This document shows positions 49,978 through 59,438 of a stretch of 64,000 bases of DNA, piece by piece. Each line of letters starts with the position of its first letter. The first letter of the stretch is position 1. The translations under genes were made by a program, and so were the position numbers. The stretch covers positions 62,001 to 126,000 of the forward strand of contig NZ_FTLX01000003.1 in assembly GCF_900156125.1 (NCBI RefSeq), read 5' to 3'. Under the pieces are notes generated by a model. The model was not told where the DNA came from. It did not search any database and saw only the letters and a list, made by a program, of their open reading frames with translations. The stretch comes from Domibacillus enclensis (GTDB taxonomy: Bacteria; Bacillota; Bacilli; Bacillales; Domibacillaceae).

Positions 49978-51695
49978 TGGCGGCGATATTAAAAGGAATC
50001 GGCGCATCTGACGGAATTGCCTTTGCGAAAGCGTATCGCTTAATGGAGCCGGATTTAACGGTTGAAAAAAAAGACGCAGCAGATGTTGCAGCTGAAGCAG
50101 ACCGTTTCCGCGCAGCCTTGAAAAAATCAGAAGCAGAGCTGGAAGTCATTAAAGAAAAGGCACGAAAAGATTTGGGCGATGACAAAGCGGCTATTTTTGA
50201 AGCGCATCTTCTTGTCCTGAATGATCCTGAACTAACGGGCCCGATTGAAGACAAGATCAAATCAGATGCTGTGAATGCGGAATTTGCCCTGGAAGAAACA
50301 GCGAACATGTTTATTGGCATGTTTGAAGCGATGGACAACGAATACATGAAAGAGCGCGCAGCAGATATTAAAGACGTGACGAAGCGTGTGCTGGCGGCTT
50401 TATTGGGTGTTGATCTTCCTGCACCAGCCCTCATCGCAGAGGAAGTTGTGGTGGTAGCGGAAGATTTAACACCATCGATGACGGCGCAGTTAAACCGTGA
50501 ATTCGTGAAAGGTTTCACGACAGATATCGGCGGCCGTACATCCCATTCGGCGATTATGGCGCGTTCATTGGAAATTCCTGCCGTAGTGGGAACGAAAAAT
50601 GCTACAGCTGATATTCAAAATGGAGATCTTATTATTATTGATGGCCTTCAAGGCGAAGTCCACATCAATCCAACAGAAGAAGTAGCAGCAGAATATAAAA
50701 AGCGTGCAGAAGCGTACGCGAAGCAAAAAGCGGAGTGGGCAAAGCTTGTCAACGAAGAAACCGTGACAGCAGACGGCCATCATGTGGAGCTTGCAGCGAA
50801 CATCGGAACGCCTGCTGATCTTGACGGCGTCAAATCGAATGGCGGAGAAGGCGTCGGCTTATACCGTACTGAATTTTTGTACATGGGCCGTGACAACCTG
50901 CCAACAGAAGAAGAGCAGTTTGAATCATACAAAGCCGTTCTAGAAGGCATGGAAGGCAAGCCAGTAGTTGTCCGGACACTCGATATCGGCGGTGACAAAG
51001 AGCTTCCATACTTGAATCTGCCGCATGAAATGAATCCGTTCCTCGGCTTCCGTGCGATTCGTCTTTGCTTAGAGGAGCAGGATATTTTCCGTACACAGCT
51101 TCGTGCCTTGCTTCGTGCCAGCGTATATGGAAACTTAAAAGTCATGTTCCCGATGATTGCAACCGTCAATGAATTCCGTCAGGCAAAAGCGGTTCTTTTG
51201 GAAGAACGTGCGAAGCTTGAGGCAGAGGGAACAGCCGTTGCAGAACACATTGAGCTTGGCATTATGGTTGAAATCCCATCAACCGCAGTTATTGCGGATC
51301 TGTTCGCGAAGGAAGTGGATTTCTTCTCAATCGGAACGAATGACTTGATTCAATACACGATGGCAGCAGACCGCATGAATGAACGCGTGTCCTACTTGTA
51401 CCAGCCATACAATCCTTCTATTTTGCGCCTGGTGAAAATGGTGATTGAAGCAGCGCATAAAGAAGGCAAATGGGCGGGCATGTGCGGTGAAATGGCTGGA
51501 GACGAAACAGCGATTCCATTGCTTTTAGGTCTTGGTCTTGACGAATTCTCCATGAGCGCAACATCGATCTTAAAAGCACGTGCGCAGCTGAAAAACCTGT
51601 CGAAAACAGACATGGAAACACTAGCTGCAAAAGCAGTAGAAATGTCTACGGCTGAAGAAGTAGTGGAACTTGTTCAAGCGATCGAAAAAAAATAA
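49977..51695 (+). CDS. ptsI: PTS enzyme I
   Basis: A 572-residue phosphotransferase that passes phosphate from PEP to HPr. An N-terminal HPr-binding domain, the active-site His190 in [13 protein letters not shown], and the PEP-binding TIM barrel with [35 protein letters not shown] and GMCGEMAGD. It is coupled to ptsH and feeds TreP at 59.4 kb. A terminator follows about 80 nt downstream. Confidence 0.97.
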   Translation: MAAILKGIGASDGIAFAKAYRLMEPDLTVEKKDAADVAAEADRFRAALKKSEAELEVIKEKARKDLGDDKAAIFEAHLLVLNDPELTGPIEDKIKSDAVNAEFALEETANMFIGMFEAMDNEYMKERAADIKDVTKRVLAALLGVDLPAPALIAEEVVVVAEDLTPSMTAQLNREFVKGFTTDIGGRTSHSAIMARSLEIPAVVGTKNATADIQNGDLIIIDGLQGEVHINPTEEVAAEYKKRAEAYAKQKAEWAKLVNEETVTADGHHVELAANIGTPADLDGVKSNGGEGVGLYRTEFLYMGRDNLPTEEEQFESYKAVLEGMEGKPVVVRTLDIGGDKELPYLNLPHEMNPFLGFRAIRLCLEEQDIFRTQLRALLRASVYGNLKVMFPMIATVNEFRQAKAVLLEERAKLEAEGTAVAEHIELGIMVEIPSTAVIADLFAKEVDFFSIGTNDLIQYTMAADRMNERVSYLYQPYNPSILRLVKMVIEAAHKEGKWAGMCGEMAGDETAIPLLLGLGLDEFSMSATSILKARAQLKNLSKTDMETLAAKAVEMSTAEEVVELVQAIEKK

Positions 51696-51774
51696 GAAAA
51701 AAAGGTGTAAAAAAGAAAAAAGCGGGAATAATACTAACGTAACCAGTTTTTCATTCTCCATTTCTCTCACTTTT

Positions 51775-51803
51775 GCCCGGACGAACGCCGTCCGGGCTTT
51801 TTT
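51775..51803 (+). terminator. Terminator of ptsHI
   Basis: GCCCGGAC pairs with GTCCGGGC around a 7-nt loop, followed by T6. Confidence 0.92.
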
Positions 51804-51814
51804 ATGTCGAAATA

Positions 51815-51850
51815 AAAGCCGAACAACTGTGAAGTGCAGTCGTTCGGCTT
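51815..51850. terminator. Second terminator, toward patA
   Basis: AAAGCCGAACAACTG pairs with CAGTCGTTCGGCTT; on the minus strand it is followed by TTTTATTT, so it most likely ends patA. Confidence 0.7.
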
Positions 51851-51854
51851 CCTA

Positions 51855-51935
51855 GTGTTGAAAAACAAACACGTCAAGAAAAACCAGATATTTTTTCCTT
51901 TTTTCTTAGCGAGGAAAAGGCTGTTTCTCTTTACA
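51855..51935. repeat. Partial copy of the noncoding repeat end module
   Basis: TGTTGAAAAACAAAC at the left edge, then GTCAAG, a block of T around CCTTTTTTCTTAGC, and GGAAAA-GGCTGTTT, align with the reverse complement of 23150-23237, where TGTTGAAAAACAAAC is identical. Both copies abut a transcription terminator. The GC-rich core hairpins are absent here. Confidence 0.6.
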
Positions 51936-51947
51936 CATACCCTTGCA

Positions 51948-53099
51948 TTAAAATGTTTTAATGAACGCTTCGATACGGGAAAGACCTTCTTTTATTTCTT
52001 CAATCGTACACGCATAGGACAAGCGGAACCAGCCTTCACCTGCTGATGAGAAAGCACTGCCCGGCACAACAGCCACTTTGTATTCTTTCGCTAAGGTTAG
52101 GCAGAAGTCGAAGGAAGAGCCGTTATAGGCATCGGGAACTTTGACGAAAAAGTAAAAAGCGCCGTCTGGATTTACGGTGTGAAGCCCTGCTTTTTGCAGC
52201 GCAGCATAAGTGGCGTCCCGTCGTTTTTTATACTCCTCACGCATGACAAGGGCATCATCTATTCCATCGGTCAGCGCCGCAATCGCTGCTTTTTGTGAAA
52301 TAGAGGTAGCGCAGGATACGTTGTACTGATGAACCTTTAGCATATGCTGGGCAATGGCTTTTGGCGCGAACAGGAGCCCAATTCGCCATCCCGTCATGGC
52401 ATGTGACTTGGACAAGCCATTGATGACAATCGTTTGCTCCTGCAAGAATGATGCGATCGAAGTGTGAGCACGTTCAAAAACGATTTCGCTGTATATTTCA
52501 TCAGCTAAAATAAACAAGCTGTGCTTTTTCGCAAGATCCGCTATGTCCTTCAGCTCCTGCTCTGACAGGCTTACACCGGTTGGATTGGACGGATAAGGTA
52601 GAATGATGACTTTTGTTTTGGCTGTCAGCTGCTCCTCAATAAGCGCTGCGGTCATCCGAAAGGCATTGGCCGTTGTATCGACCATGACGGGCTTCGCTTC
52701 GCATAAATGAATGATTGGCTCGTAGCCCGGGTAAACAGGGCCCGGCAGGATCACTTCATCACCCGGCTCTAAAATGGTTCTAAGCGCAATATCAATTGCC
52801 TGGCTTGCTCCGACCGTCACAATCACTTCACTTGCTTCATCGTACTGTACGGCATATTTTTTTTCATAAAAAGCCGCCGCGGCTTTCTTCAGCTCGGGAA
52901 GACCGGCATTAGGGGTATAAACCGTTTCATTTTGTTCAATAGCTTGAATACCTGCTTGTTTAATATGTGACGGTGTGTGGAAGTCAGGCTGTCCGATTGT
53001 CAGGGAGATCATGTCTTTTTGCGCCCCAACCAGGTTGAAAAATTTTCGAATGCCAGAAATTTCAATGTCTTTTACACGACTATTTAAACGATGTTCCAT
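51948..53099 (-). CDS. patA: Aminotransferase class I (PatA)
   Basis: A 383-residue PLP aminotransferase of fold type I. Marks are SLTIGQPDFHTPSHIK, YTPNAGLPELKKAAAAF, VTVGASQAIDIALRTIL, the NPTG motif in PYPSNPTGVSL, ADEIYSEIVFE, the PLP lysine in SLSKSHAMTGWRIG (printed order INGLSKSHAMTGWRIG) and the C-terminal RLSYAC. Order patA-cheV matches B. subtilis, where PatA acts on aspartate-family precursors (N-acetyl-L,L-diaminopimelate). GGTGG precedes ATG 53099. It is divergent from cheV. Confidence 0.93.
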   Translation of the reverse strand: MEHRLNSRVKDIEISGIRKFFNLVGAQKDMISLTIGQPDFHTPSHIKQAGIQAIEQNETVYTPNAGLPELKKAAAAFYEKKYAVQYDEASEVIVTVGASQAIDIALRTILEPGDEVILPGPVYPGYEPIIHLCEAKPVMVDTTANAFRMTAALIEEQLTAKTKVIILPYPSNPTGVSLSEQELKDIADLAKKHSLFILADEIYSEIVFERAHTSIASFLQEQTIVINGLSKSHAMTGWRIGLLFAPKAIAQHMLKVHQYNVSCATSISQKAAIAALTDGIDDALVMREEYKKRRDATYAALQKAGLHTVNPDGAFYFFVKVPDAYNGSSFDFCLTLAKEYKVAVVPGSAFSSAGEGWFRLSYACTIEEIKEGLSRIEAFIKTF

Positions 53100-53183
53100 T
53101 TGTAAACCACCTTTATGTATTCTAATGTTATTATAATGTAAATTTTTCGGTTATATATTAAAGAATTTTAAACTTTTCCATTA

Positions 53184-53211
53184 TCGACAATTTTTTAATT
53201 CATGATATAGT
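53184..53211 (+). promoter_or_regulatory. Possible sigma-A promoter of cheV
   Basis: TCGACA (53184-53189), 16-bp spacer, TATAGT (53206-53211). Confidence 0.45.
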
Positions 53212-53242
53212 AAAATAAAAAACGTAAGGGGACTAATGGCTT

Positions 53243-54145
53243 ATGACAAATGATTACGGTGTGTTGCTTGAAACGGGAACGAATGAGCTTGAAATCGTAG
53301 AATTTGAAGTGCAGGGAAACAAATACGGCATTAACGTCATGAAAGTGAAAGAGATTATTCAGCCGATGGAGATTACCTTTGTGCCGCATGCTCATTCACA
53401 TATCGAAGGGATCATTCAGCTCCGCGGTGAAGTGCTTCCGGTCATTGACATGGCAAAAGTACTGGGAATGGCACCTTCTGAAAATCAATCCGTTGATAAG
53501 TATATCGTAACGGAATTTAATCAGCAAAAAGTGGTTTTTCACGTTCAAAATGTGACAAGAATTCACCGGATCTCCTGGAATGATATTGAAAAGCCATCTG
53601 AAATGTACCAGGGCGGAAACAATCAAATTATTGGTGTCATTAAAATGGGCGAAAATATGATTCTTTTGATTGATTTTGAAAAAATTGTCGTGGATATAAA
53701 CCCGCATTCCGGCATTCACATTGATCAAATTAAAAGCCTTGGCGAACGGGAACGCTCAGAGAAAAAGATCATCGTAGCAGAAGATTCACCGCTCCTTCGC
53801 AAACTGATTCATGATACGCTTCAGGAAGCGGGATATGACCGTGTCGAGTTTTTCGAAAACGGTCAGCTGGCCTATGACTATTTAGAAGCAGAGCTTGAGC
53901 GGGAAAACCCGTTTGAGAATGTCCAGCTGCTCGTGACAGATATCGAAATGCCAAAGATGGATGGCCATCATTTAACAAAGCGGATTAAAGAACATCCGGT
54001 GCTGAAACAGCTTCCCGTCATTATCTTTTCATCACTCATTACAGACGAGCTCCGTCATAAAGGAACAGGCGTCGGCGCAGATGCGCAAGTAAGCAAGCCT
54101 GAAATTGCCCGGCTCGTCCAGCATATCGACAAGCTTGCTTTGTAA
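53243..54145 (+). CDS. cheV: Chemotaxis coupling protein CheV
   Basis: A 300-residue protein with a CheW-like domain (about 10-160; EIVEFEVQGNKYGINVMKVKEII and IEGIIQLRGEVLPVIDMAKVLG) fused to a response-regulator receiver (about 173-300; acidic AEDSPLLRK, phospho-Asp in LLVTDIEMPKMDG, Lys in VSKPE). It couples chemoreceptors to CheA and adapts by phosphorylation. The AAGGGG ribosome site is 13 nt away, slightly long. Position next to patA and ykyB matches B. subtilis. Confidence 0.96.
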   Translation: MTNDYGVLLETGTNELEIVEFEVQGNKYGINVMKVKEIIQPMEITFVPHAHSHIEGIIQLRGEVLPVIDMAKVLGMAPSENQSVDKYIVTEFNQQKVVFHVQNVTRIHRISWNDIEKPSEMYQGGNNQIIGVIKMGENMILLIDFEKIVVDINPHSGIHIDQIKSLGERERSEKKIIVAEDSPLLRKLIHDTLQEAGYDRVEFFENGQLAYDYLEAELERENPFENVQLLVTDIEMPKMDGHHLTKRIKEHPVLKQLPVIIFSSLITDELRHKGTGVGADAQVSKPEIARLVQHIDKLAL

Positions 54146-54147
54146 AA

Positions 54148-54188
54148 AAAGAAAGGACGCTGGCTTGACGGCAGCGTCCTTTCTTTTT
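54148..54188. terminator. Bidirectional terminator
   Basis: AAAGAAAGGACGCTG pairs with CAGCGTCCTTTCTTT between convergent cheV and ykyB. Confidence 0.92.
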
Positions 54189-54191
54189 GAA

Positions 54192-54659
54192 CTAATAGGA
54201 TTGTCCGAGCGGTTTGAAAACAGGCTTTGTGTACTTTTTAGGTCCTGGAGGCTTTTTTTGTTTGGGCCGTTCCTCTTTCATGCCGGTATACGCTTCAAGA
54301 ATCCCTTTTGCTTTGGATAAGCTCATGGAGCAGCGGGGGTTTCGAATGTGATCGTTTAACTGTCCCAGATGCGGCAGCTTCGCAAAGTCTTCTTTGCATG
54401 GGGGCATATGAAATGTGTATTCTCCGCATAAGACGAGAACATCAGACTGCTGTCGGCTGTTTTTTGGGTTTCGGGAAAAGTGGAGGCCTTTTTTGACGGC
54501 TTTGCCTTCTTTGATCATTTTCAAGAGAGCATTCTTTTTTAACGAGTATAGATATTTTGGATTCACCGCCGTTTTTGCGTGACGGTTCACGGTAAAAATC
54601 GCTTTGGCGAGGGTATCGTCTGGTGAAGGTCTGGTGAAGGGTTCTGATTGTGTGCTCAA
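54192..54659 (-). CDS. ykyB: YkyB-family protein of unknown function
   Basis: A 155-residue basic protein of the YkyB family (TLAKAIFTVNRHAKTAVNPKYLYSLKKNALLKMIKEGKAVKKGLHFSRNPKNSRQQSDVLVLCGEYTFHMPPC). The function is not known. The frame is open to ATG 54683, but AAAGGAG lies inside that extension, 8 nt before TTG 54659, and the shorter product has the size of B. subtilis YkyB. Its place beside cheV is conserved. Confidence 0.9.
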   Translation of the reverse strand: MSTQSEPFTRPSPDDTLAKAIFTVNRHAKTAVNPKYLYSLKKNALLKMIKEGKAVKKGLHFSRNPKNSRQQSDVLVLCGEYTFHMPPCKEDFAKLPHLGQLNDHIRNPRCSMSLSKAKGILEAYTGMKEERPKQKKPPGPKKYTKPVFKPLGQSY

Positions 54660-54788
54660 AGTAGTGACTCCTTTCATCTTCATTTTTTCTTATTATATAC
54701 TGTTTATACCCAATTTGGAAGCATCCATGCGGGTTTGCGTGGTATATTGAAAGGGGAAAATGAATAAAAAATGAAAGCGGGAACTACA

Positions 54789-56318
54789 ATGAATCAAAGC
54801 AAAACAGCGATTATTGACATCGGATCCAATACGGTTCGGCTCGTTTTATATAAAGAACACGGCTCGGCCATTGAAGAATTTCGAAATGTAAAAGCGCCGC
54901 TCAGACTGCGCCGCTTTTTGGACGAAAGCAGTGAAATGAGTGAGGAAGGGGTAAGTCTCCTTCTCGAAGCCTTGAAAAACTTCCGCGAGGTGCTCGATTT
55001 CTACGAAGTGACAGAAGTGGAATGTACCGCGACTGCAGCTGTACGACAGGCAGCGAACCGGGAAGCCATTATTGAACGGGTGAAGAAGGAAACCGGGTTT
55101 CAAGTTCGGCTGCTGTCAGGCGAGGAAGAAGCCTATTACGGCCTTTCGGCGGTGTTGAAGACGATGCCGGCAGACAGTGGCCTGACGATTGATATCGGCG
55201 GCGGGAGTACAGAGATTACCTTATTTGAAAACAGAGTATTAAAACATTCCTTCAGCTTTCCATTTGGCGTTGTTTCATTGAAGGAGCAGTTTATCGCGGA
55301 AGACCGGATGAAGCCAAAAGAGCAAAAGAAAATGGCCGAATATATTCAAGCAGAGCTGCAGAAATTCGATTGGCTGGACCAGGCACCGGATGGCATCATC
55401 GCCGCGATCGGCGGAAGTGCCCGTAACCTGGCCAATGTGCAGCAGCTGAAAGAAAATTACCCACCACTTGGTGTCCACGGCTATGAGCTGACAGTGGACG
55501 CATTGGACCAGCTTCGATCAGAGCTGTCGCCGCTTTCTTATTCGGAATTTGAGAAAGTGGACGGACTTTCAAATGAGCGGGCTGATTTGATTTTGCCGGC
55601 TATTGAGGTTTTTTACCAGCTGGCTGTACATACAAAAGCAAAAGGGCTGCTCGTCAGCTCGCGGGGACTCCGGGACGGTATTGTGCTTGAACGGACCAAG
55701 TCCGGGTCATGGGACACGGCGGAGGATGTGAAACGAAACGGGGTCCAGCGGCTTTTAACTGTTTATGGGCATGATCGAGAGCATCATTACCAGATGATGA
55801 ACTTGACGAAAAATATGCTGGCTGGATTCGAGGAAGAAGGTATTTTGTCGATCACTGATAAAGAGCGGTTTTTGATTGAACAAGCGGCAGCGCTCTTTTA
55901 TTTAGGTGAATATATTTCGTCAAGCTCGAAAAGCCGCCATACGTTTTATTTATTAATTAATTCGCTGTTTGATGGCTTTACACACTGGGAAAAAGCGTAT
56001 ATCTCGCTAACAGCATCTTTTACAAATAATTCAACGCTAAAACAATATTTGGAAGAATTTGACGGCTGGTTTAAAAAAGAAGATGTGCAAAAGATGCGTG
56101 AGTACGGAGCACTGTTAAAGCTTTGCTTTAGCTTAAACAGCTCCAAGCGAAGTATTGTAAAGGATTTGAAAATCAATCAAAAAAATGACCGGACGCTTAT
56201 TACTGTTTTTTGTGAAGGCAGCGAGCTGGCGGAACGGTACCAGAGTGACAAACAAAAGCGTCATTTGGAAAAAGCACTTCAAACGACCATAGGCTTTACG
56301 TTTAAACAAATAGAATAA
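54789..56318 (+). CDS. ppx: Exopolyphosphatase (Ppx/GppA family)
   Basis: A 509-residue enzyme that releases phosphate from polyphosphate ends. The N-terminal actin-like ATPase fold has AIIDIGSNTVRLVLY and the glycine-rich LTIDIGGGSTEITLF, with ECTATAAVRQAANR and LSGEEEAYYGL; the C-terminal helical HD-like domain (about 310-509) follows. The start is not clear: ATG 54789 has a weak GCGGGA, while in-frame ATG 54771 is 14 nt from AAAGGGG. A four-codon frame (ATG 54760) uses that better ribosome site and stops over ATG 54771. Forms an operon with ppk. Confidence 0.92.
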   Translation: MNQSKTAIIDIGSNTVRLVLYKEHGSAIEEFRNVKAPLRLRRFLDESSEMSEEGVSLLLEALKNFREVLDFYEVTEVECTATAAVRQAANREAIIERVKKETGFQVRLLSGEEEAYYGLSAVLKTMPADSGLTIDIGGGSTEITLFENRVLKHSFSFPFGVVSLKEQFIAEDRMKPKEQKKMAEYIQAELQKFDWLDQAPDGIIAAIGGSARNLANVQQLKENYPPLGVHGYELTVDALDQLRSELSPLSYSEFEKVDGLSNERADLILPAIEVFYQLAVHTKAKGLLVSSRGLRDGIVLERTKSGSWDTAEDVKRNGVQRLLTVYGHDREHHYQMMNLTKNMLAGFEEEGILSITDKERFLIEQAAALFYLGEYISSSSKSRHTFYLLINSLFDGFTHWEKAYISLTASFTNNSTLKQYLEEFDGWFKKEDVQKMREYGALLKLCFSLNSSKRSIVKDLKINQKNDRTLITVFCEGSELAERYQSDKQKRHLEKALQTTIGFTFKQIE

Positions 56319-56337
56319 ATTGAATTGGGGGATTCCG

Positions 56338-58437
56338 ATGAGTGGACAAGCGGCAGTTGATTTGGCAAATCCAATGTACTACAACAACCGGGAATTAAGC
56401 TGGCTTAATTTTAATAAACGTGTACTGGAAGAGTCGTCGGATTTGAATAATCCTCTTTTAGAGCGAATGAAGTTTCTGGCTATTTTCAGCTCGAATATGG
56501 ATGAGTTTTTTATGGTGCGGGTTGCCGGCTTAAAGGACCAGGTGAAAGCCGGGTTTAACAAGCCGGAAAACAAGGCGGGACTAACGCCCAAGCAGCAGCT
56601 GAACCGAATCAGCATAAAAGCGCATGAACTGGTAAGCGTGCAGAACCGGGTGCTCATTGAAGAAATTCTTCCTTCGCTCGAGCAGGAAGGCTTTTATTTG
56701 AAAAAGCCGGAGGACATGACAAAGGATCAATTATTGTTCCTGAAGGACTATTTCGACAATGAAGTATTCCCTGTTTTAACGCCGATGGCCATCGATGCCT
56801 ATCGTCCATTTCCAATGCTGTTAAACAAATCGCTGAACTTAGTGGTCATGCTTGAAAACGATGAACCGGATGCAGAAATGGATCGGGTCGCCATTGTTCA
56901 GGTGCCCGGTGTGCTGGACCGGGCAATTGAAGTTCCCTCTGAAAAAAACAACACGTTTGTCCTGCTTGAGGATGTGCTGGAATATTTTATCGACCGGGTG
57001 TTCCAAGGCTATACAGTCAAAAACGTTAATACATTCCGCATTACACGGAACGCGGATATGGAAATTCATGAGGAAGGCGCCCGTGACTTGCTGCTTGAGA
57101 TTGAAAAGGAATTAAAAAAGCGCAAATGGGGAGCGGCTGTCCGTCTTGAAATTAAGTCACAGGATATGGACCAGCACGTGCTCGATTATTTGCTGGAAGA
57201 GCTGGAAATTCACTATAAAGATGTGTACGAAATTGATGGTCCGATTGATTTAACCTTTTTGTTTCCATTCACGAAAAAATTAAGCACGCTCCGTGAAGGC
57301 TTAACCTATGAAACGTTTATTCCTCAGCTGCCGGAGGATCTTGCTTCACGTGAAGATATTTTTGAAAAAACGCTGCAGCAGGATGTTCTTTTTTACCATC
57401 CGTATGAATCCTTCATGCCGGTCGTTGATTTTATCTCACAGGCGGCAGATGATCCTTCTGTTTTGGCCATTAAAATGACACTGTACCGGGTAAGCGGCGA
57501 TTCGCCGATCATTGAATCGCTGACAAGGGCCGCTGAGAAAGGCAAGCAGGTCACGGTTCTAGTGGAACTGAAAGCGCGTTTTGATGAAGAAAACAACGTC
57601 CAGTGGGCAAAGGAGCTTGAAAAAGCGGGCTGCCACGTAATTTACGGCATGCATAATTTAAAAACACACAGTAAGATTACGCTCGTTGTCCGTAAAAGAG
57701 CCGGCCAGATTGAACGTTTTGTTCATCTCGGCACGGGCAACTATAATGATGCGACAGCCAAGCTTTACACGGACCACGGCTTGATCACATCCAAAAAAGA
57801 ATTTGGTGTGGATGCTACGAATTTCTTTAATTATTTAAGCGGCTATATGAACAAGCCGAAGTATAACCATCTTGTTGTGGCACCTTTTGACATACAAGAT
57901 GCCTTTATTAAACTAATTGATGAAGAAATCGACATTCATAAAAAGCACGGAAATGGCCGGATTATCGCCAAAATGAACTCGTTGACGGACAAGCGGTTGA
58001 TTATGAAACTGTATGAGGCATCGAATGCAGGCGTTCAAATTGACTGCATTATCCGGGGGATTTGCTGCATGAGGCCGGGTATTCCGGGTGTAAGTGAAAA
58101 CATTCGCGTCATCAGCATTGTCGGACGCTTCCTGGAACATAGCCGTATTTATTATTTCCATCATAATGGCGAGCGGAAAATCTATTTGTCCTCTGCCGAC
58201 ATGATGACTCGAAATATGATTAAGCGGGTAGAGATTTTATTCCCGATTGTTGATGATTCTTTAAAAGACCGTCTTATTGACTTTCTCCATTTACAAATGT
58301 CGGATAACGCAAAAGCGCGCTATCAGGATAACGAGGGGAACTATCATTATGTTGCACATGAGCAGGAGGACCTGTACATCGACAGCCAGCTCGAGTCATT
58401 AAACGCGGCATACCGCATACGTGAAGATGAAGAGTAA
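56338..58437 (+). CDS. ppk: Polyphosphate kinase 1
   Basis: A 699-residue PPK1, which reversibly makes polyphosphate from ATP. N-terminal YNNRELSWLNFNKRVLEES and FLAIFSSNMDEFFMVRVAGL, then the catalytic PLD-like domains with the autophosphorylated His in MHNLKTHSK, HLGTGNYNDATAKLYTDHGLIT and the second HxK-like region YYFHHNGERK. It is encoded 19 nt after ppx, so synthesis and breakdown of polyphosphate share a transcript. ATG 56338 follows TTGGGGGA; a TTG at 56320 is an alternative. Confidence 0.95.
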   Translation: MSGQAAVDLANPMYYNNRELSWLNFNKRVLEESSDLNNPLLERMKFLAIFSSNMDEFFMVRVAGLKDQVKAGFNKPENKAGLTPKQQLNRISIKAHELVSVQNRVLIEEILPSLEQEGFYLKKPEDMTKDQLLFLKDYFDNEVFPVLTPMAIDAYRPFPMLLNKSLNLVVMLENDEPDAEMDRVAIVQVPGVLDRAIEVPSEKNNTFVLLEDVLEYFIDRVFQGYTVKNVNTFRITRNADMEIHEEGARDLLLEIEKELKKRKWGAAVRLEIKSQDMDQHVLDYLLEELEIHYKDVYEIDGPIDLTFLFPFTKKLSTLREGLTYETFIPQLPEDLASREDIFEKTLQQDVLFYHPYESFMPVVDFISQAADDPSVLAIKMTLYRVSGDSPIIESLTRAAEKGKQVTVLVELKARFDEENNVQWAKELEKAGCHVIYGMHNLKTHSKITLVVRKRAGQIERFVHLGTGNYNDATAKLYTDHGLITSKKEFGVDATNFFNYLSGYMNKPKYNHLVVAPFDIQDAFIKLIDEEIDIHKKHGNGRIIAKMNSLTDKRLIMKLYEASNAGVQIDCIIRGICCMRPGIPGVSENIRVISIVGRFLEHSRIYYFHHNGERKIYLSSADMMTRNMIKRVEILFPIVDDSLKDRLIDFLHLQMSDNAKARYQDNEGNYHYVAHEQEDLYIDSQLESLNAAYRIREDEE

Positions 58438-58439
58438 CT

Positions 58440-58477
58440 AAAAGAAAACCCGCAAAAATCTTTGCGGGTTTTCTTTC
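58440..58477 (+). terminator. Terminator of ppx-ppk
   Basis: AAAGAAAACCCGCAAA pairs with TTTGCGGGTTTTCTTT around AATC. Confidence 0.93.
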
Positions 58478-58507
58478 GCTTTAATGTCTTTTATCGTGTT
58501 ACAATAA

Positions 58508-58525
58508 TGAGTGAATAATCATTCA
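58508..58525. promoter_or_regulatory. FadR operator before fadH
   Basis: TGAGTGAATAATCATTCA matches the Bacillus FadR palindrome TGAATGAnTAnTCATTCA at all but one position. It lies directly after a TACAAT -10-like sequence (58500-58505). FadR releases it when long-chain acyl-CoA is present. Confidence 0.88.
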
Positions 58526-58545
58526 TTTATTAAGGAGGGAAAAGG

Positions 58546-59310
58546 ATGAAAGGAAAAACAGTGATTGTTACAGGCGGATCAAGCGGCATGGGGAAATATA
58601 TGACGAAGCGATTTTTCGATGAAGGAGCAAACGTGCTGATTTGTGGCAGAAACGAAGAAAAGCTGGCTGCAGCAAAAATAGAAATCGCACAGGACTCCGA
58701 GCGGTTTCTTACGCACGTGATGGATGTCCGGAAGCCAGAAGAAGCGGTCGGGCTCATTAATAAAGCGGCTGAGGTTTTTGGCGGAATAGACGTATTGATC
58801 AACAATGCAGCTGGGAATTTTATTTGTCCGGCTGAAAAGCTGACCCCCAATGGATGGAATGCTGTTATCGATATTGTACTGAATGGCACGTTTTACTGCT
58901 CCCAGGCAGCCGGCCATTACTGGATTGAGCATGAGAAAAAGGGCTCTATCATTAACATGGTGGCAACGTATGCCTGGAATGCGGGTGCCGGGGTAGCACA
59001 TTCGGCTGCAGCAAAAGCAGGTGTGCTTTCCCTGACTCGTACACTAGCGGTAGAGTGGGGGCATCAATATGGAATTCGTGTGAACGCGATCGCACCAGGT
59101 CCAATTGAACGGACCGGGGGAGCGGACAAGCTGTGGGAATCAGATGAAGCAGCTCAAAGGACCATCAACAGCGTGCCGCTGCACCGGCTCGGTACACCAG
59201 AAGAAATTGCAGGCCTTGCTTTTTATTTGTCCTCAGATGAAGCGGCGTACATTAACGGAGAATGCATTACGATGGACGGAGGCCAGTGGCTGAACCGCTT
59301 TCCATTTTAA
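58546..59310 (+). CDS. fadH: 2,4-dienoyl-CoA reductase (FadH/YkuF)
   Basis: A 254-residue SDR-type reductase for beta-oxidation of unsaturated fatty acids. Marks are VTGGSSGMGKYMTKRF, ICGRNEEKL (Arg suits NADP), INNAAGNFICPAEKL, the catalytic region SIINMVATYAWNAGAGVAHSAAAKAGV and IAPGPIERTGGADKL, all usual for bacterial/peroxisomal-type DECR. The active-site Tyr of classical SDRs is replaced (AHSAAAK), as in that subgroup. Size equals B. subtilis FadH, and a FadR box lies 20 bp upstream. AAGGAGGGA precedes ATG 58546. Confidence 0.93.
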   Translation: MKGKTVIVTGGSSGMGKYMTKRFFDEGANVLICGRNEEKLAAAKIEIAQDSERFLTHVMDVRKPEEAVGLINKAAEVFGGIDVLINNAAGNFICPAEKLTPNGWNAVIDIVLNGTFYCSQAAGHYWIEHEKKGSIINMVATYAWNAGAGVAHSAAAKAGVLSLTRTLAVEWGHQYGIRVNAIAPGPIERTGGADKLWESDEAAQRTINSVPLHRLGTPEEIAGLAFYLSSDEAAYINGECITMDGGQWLNRFPF

Positions 59311-59320
59311 TAGACTGTCA

Positions 59321-59352
59321 AAAAAAACAGTGGATTCCCGCTGTTTTTTTTG
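59321..59352 (+). terminator. Intrinsic terminator after fadH
   Basis: AACAGTGG pairs with CCGCTGTT (one G-U), followed by T8. Confidence 0.8.
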
Positions 59353-59370
59353 TTATCGCTTTCTTTTTCG

Positions 59371-59398
59371 TTGACACCCTGTATATACAAGTGATAAA
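59371..59398 (+). promoter_or_regulatory. Sigma-A promoter of the tre operon
   Basis: Consensus TTGACA (59371-59376), 16-bp spacer, GATAAA (59393-59398). Confidence 0.65.
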
Positions 59399-59422
59399 GT
59401 GACATTAAGATGTATATACAAG
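59380..59422. promoter_or_regulatory. Two TreR operators
   Basis: TGTATATACAAG occurs at 59380-59391 and again at 59411-59422, 31 bp apart (about three helical turns). The first lies in the promoter spacer and the second just downstream of the start point. They match the known TreR palindrome TTGTATATACAA. Confidence 0.92.
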
Positions 59423-59438
59423 TTTGGAGGGATCTTAA

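Noticed and set aside
49931-50518. 195-codon minus-strand frame in ptsI
   Set aside because: Antisense shadow of ptsI, serine/alanine-rich with no start signal.
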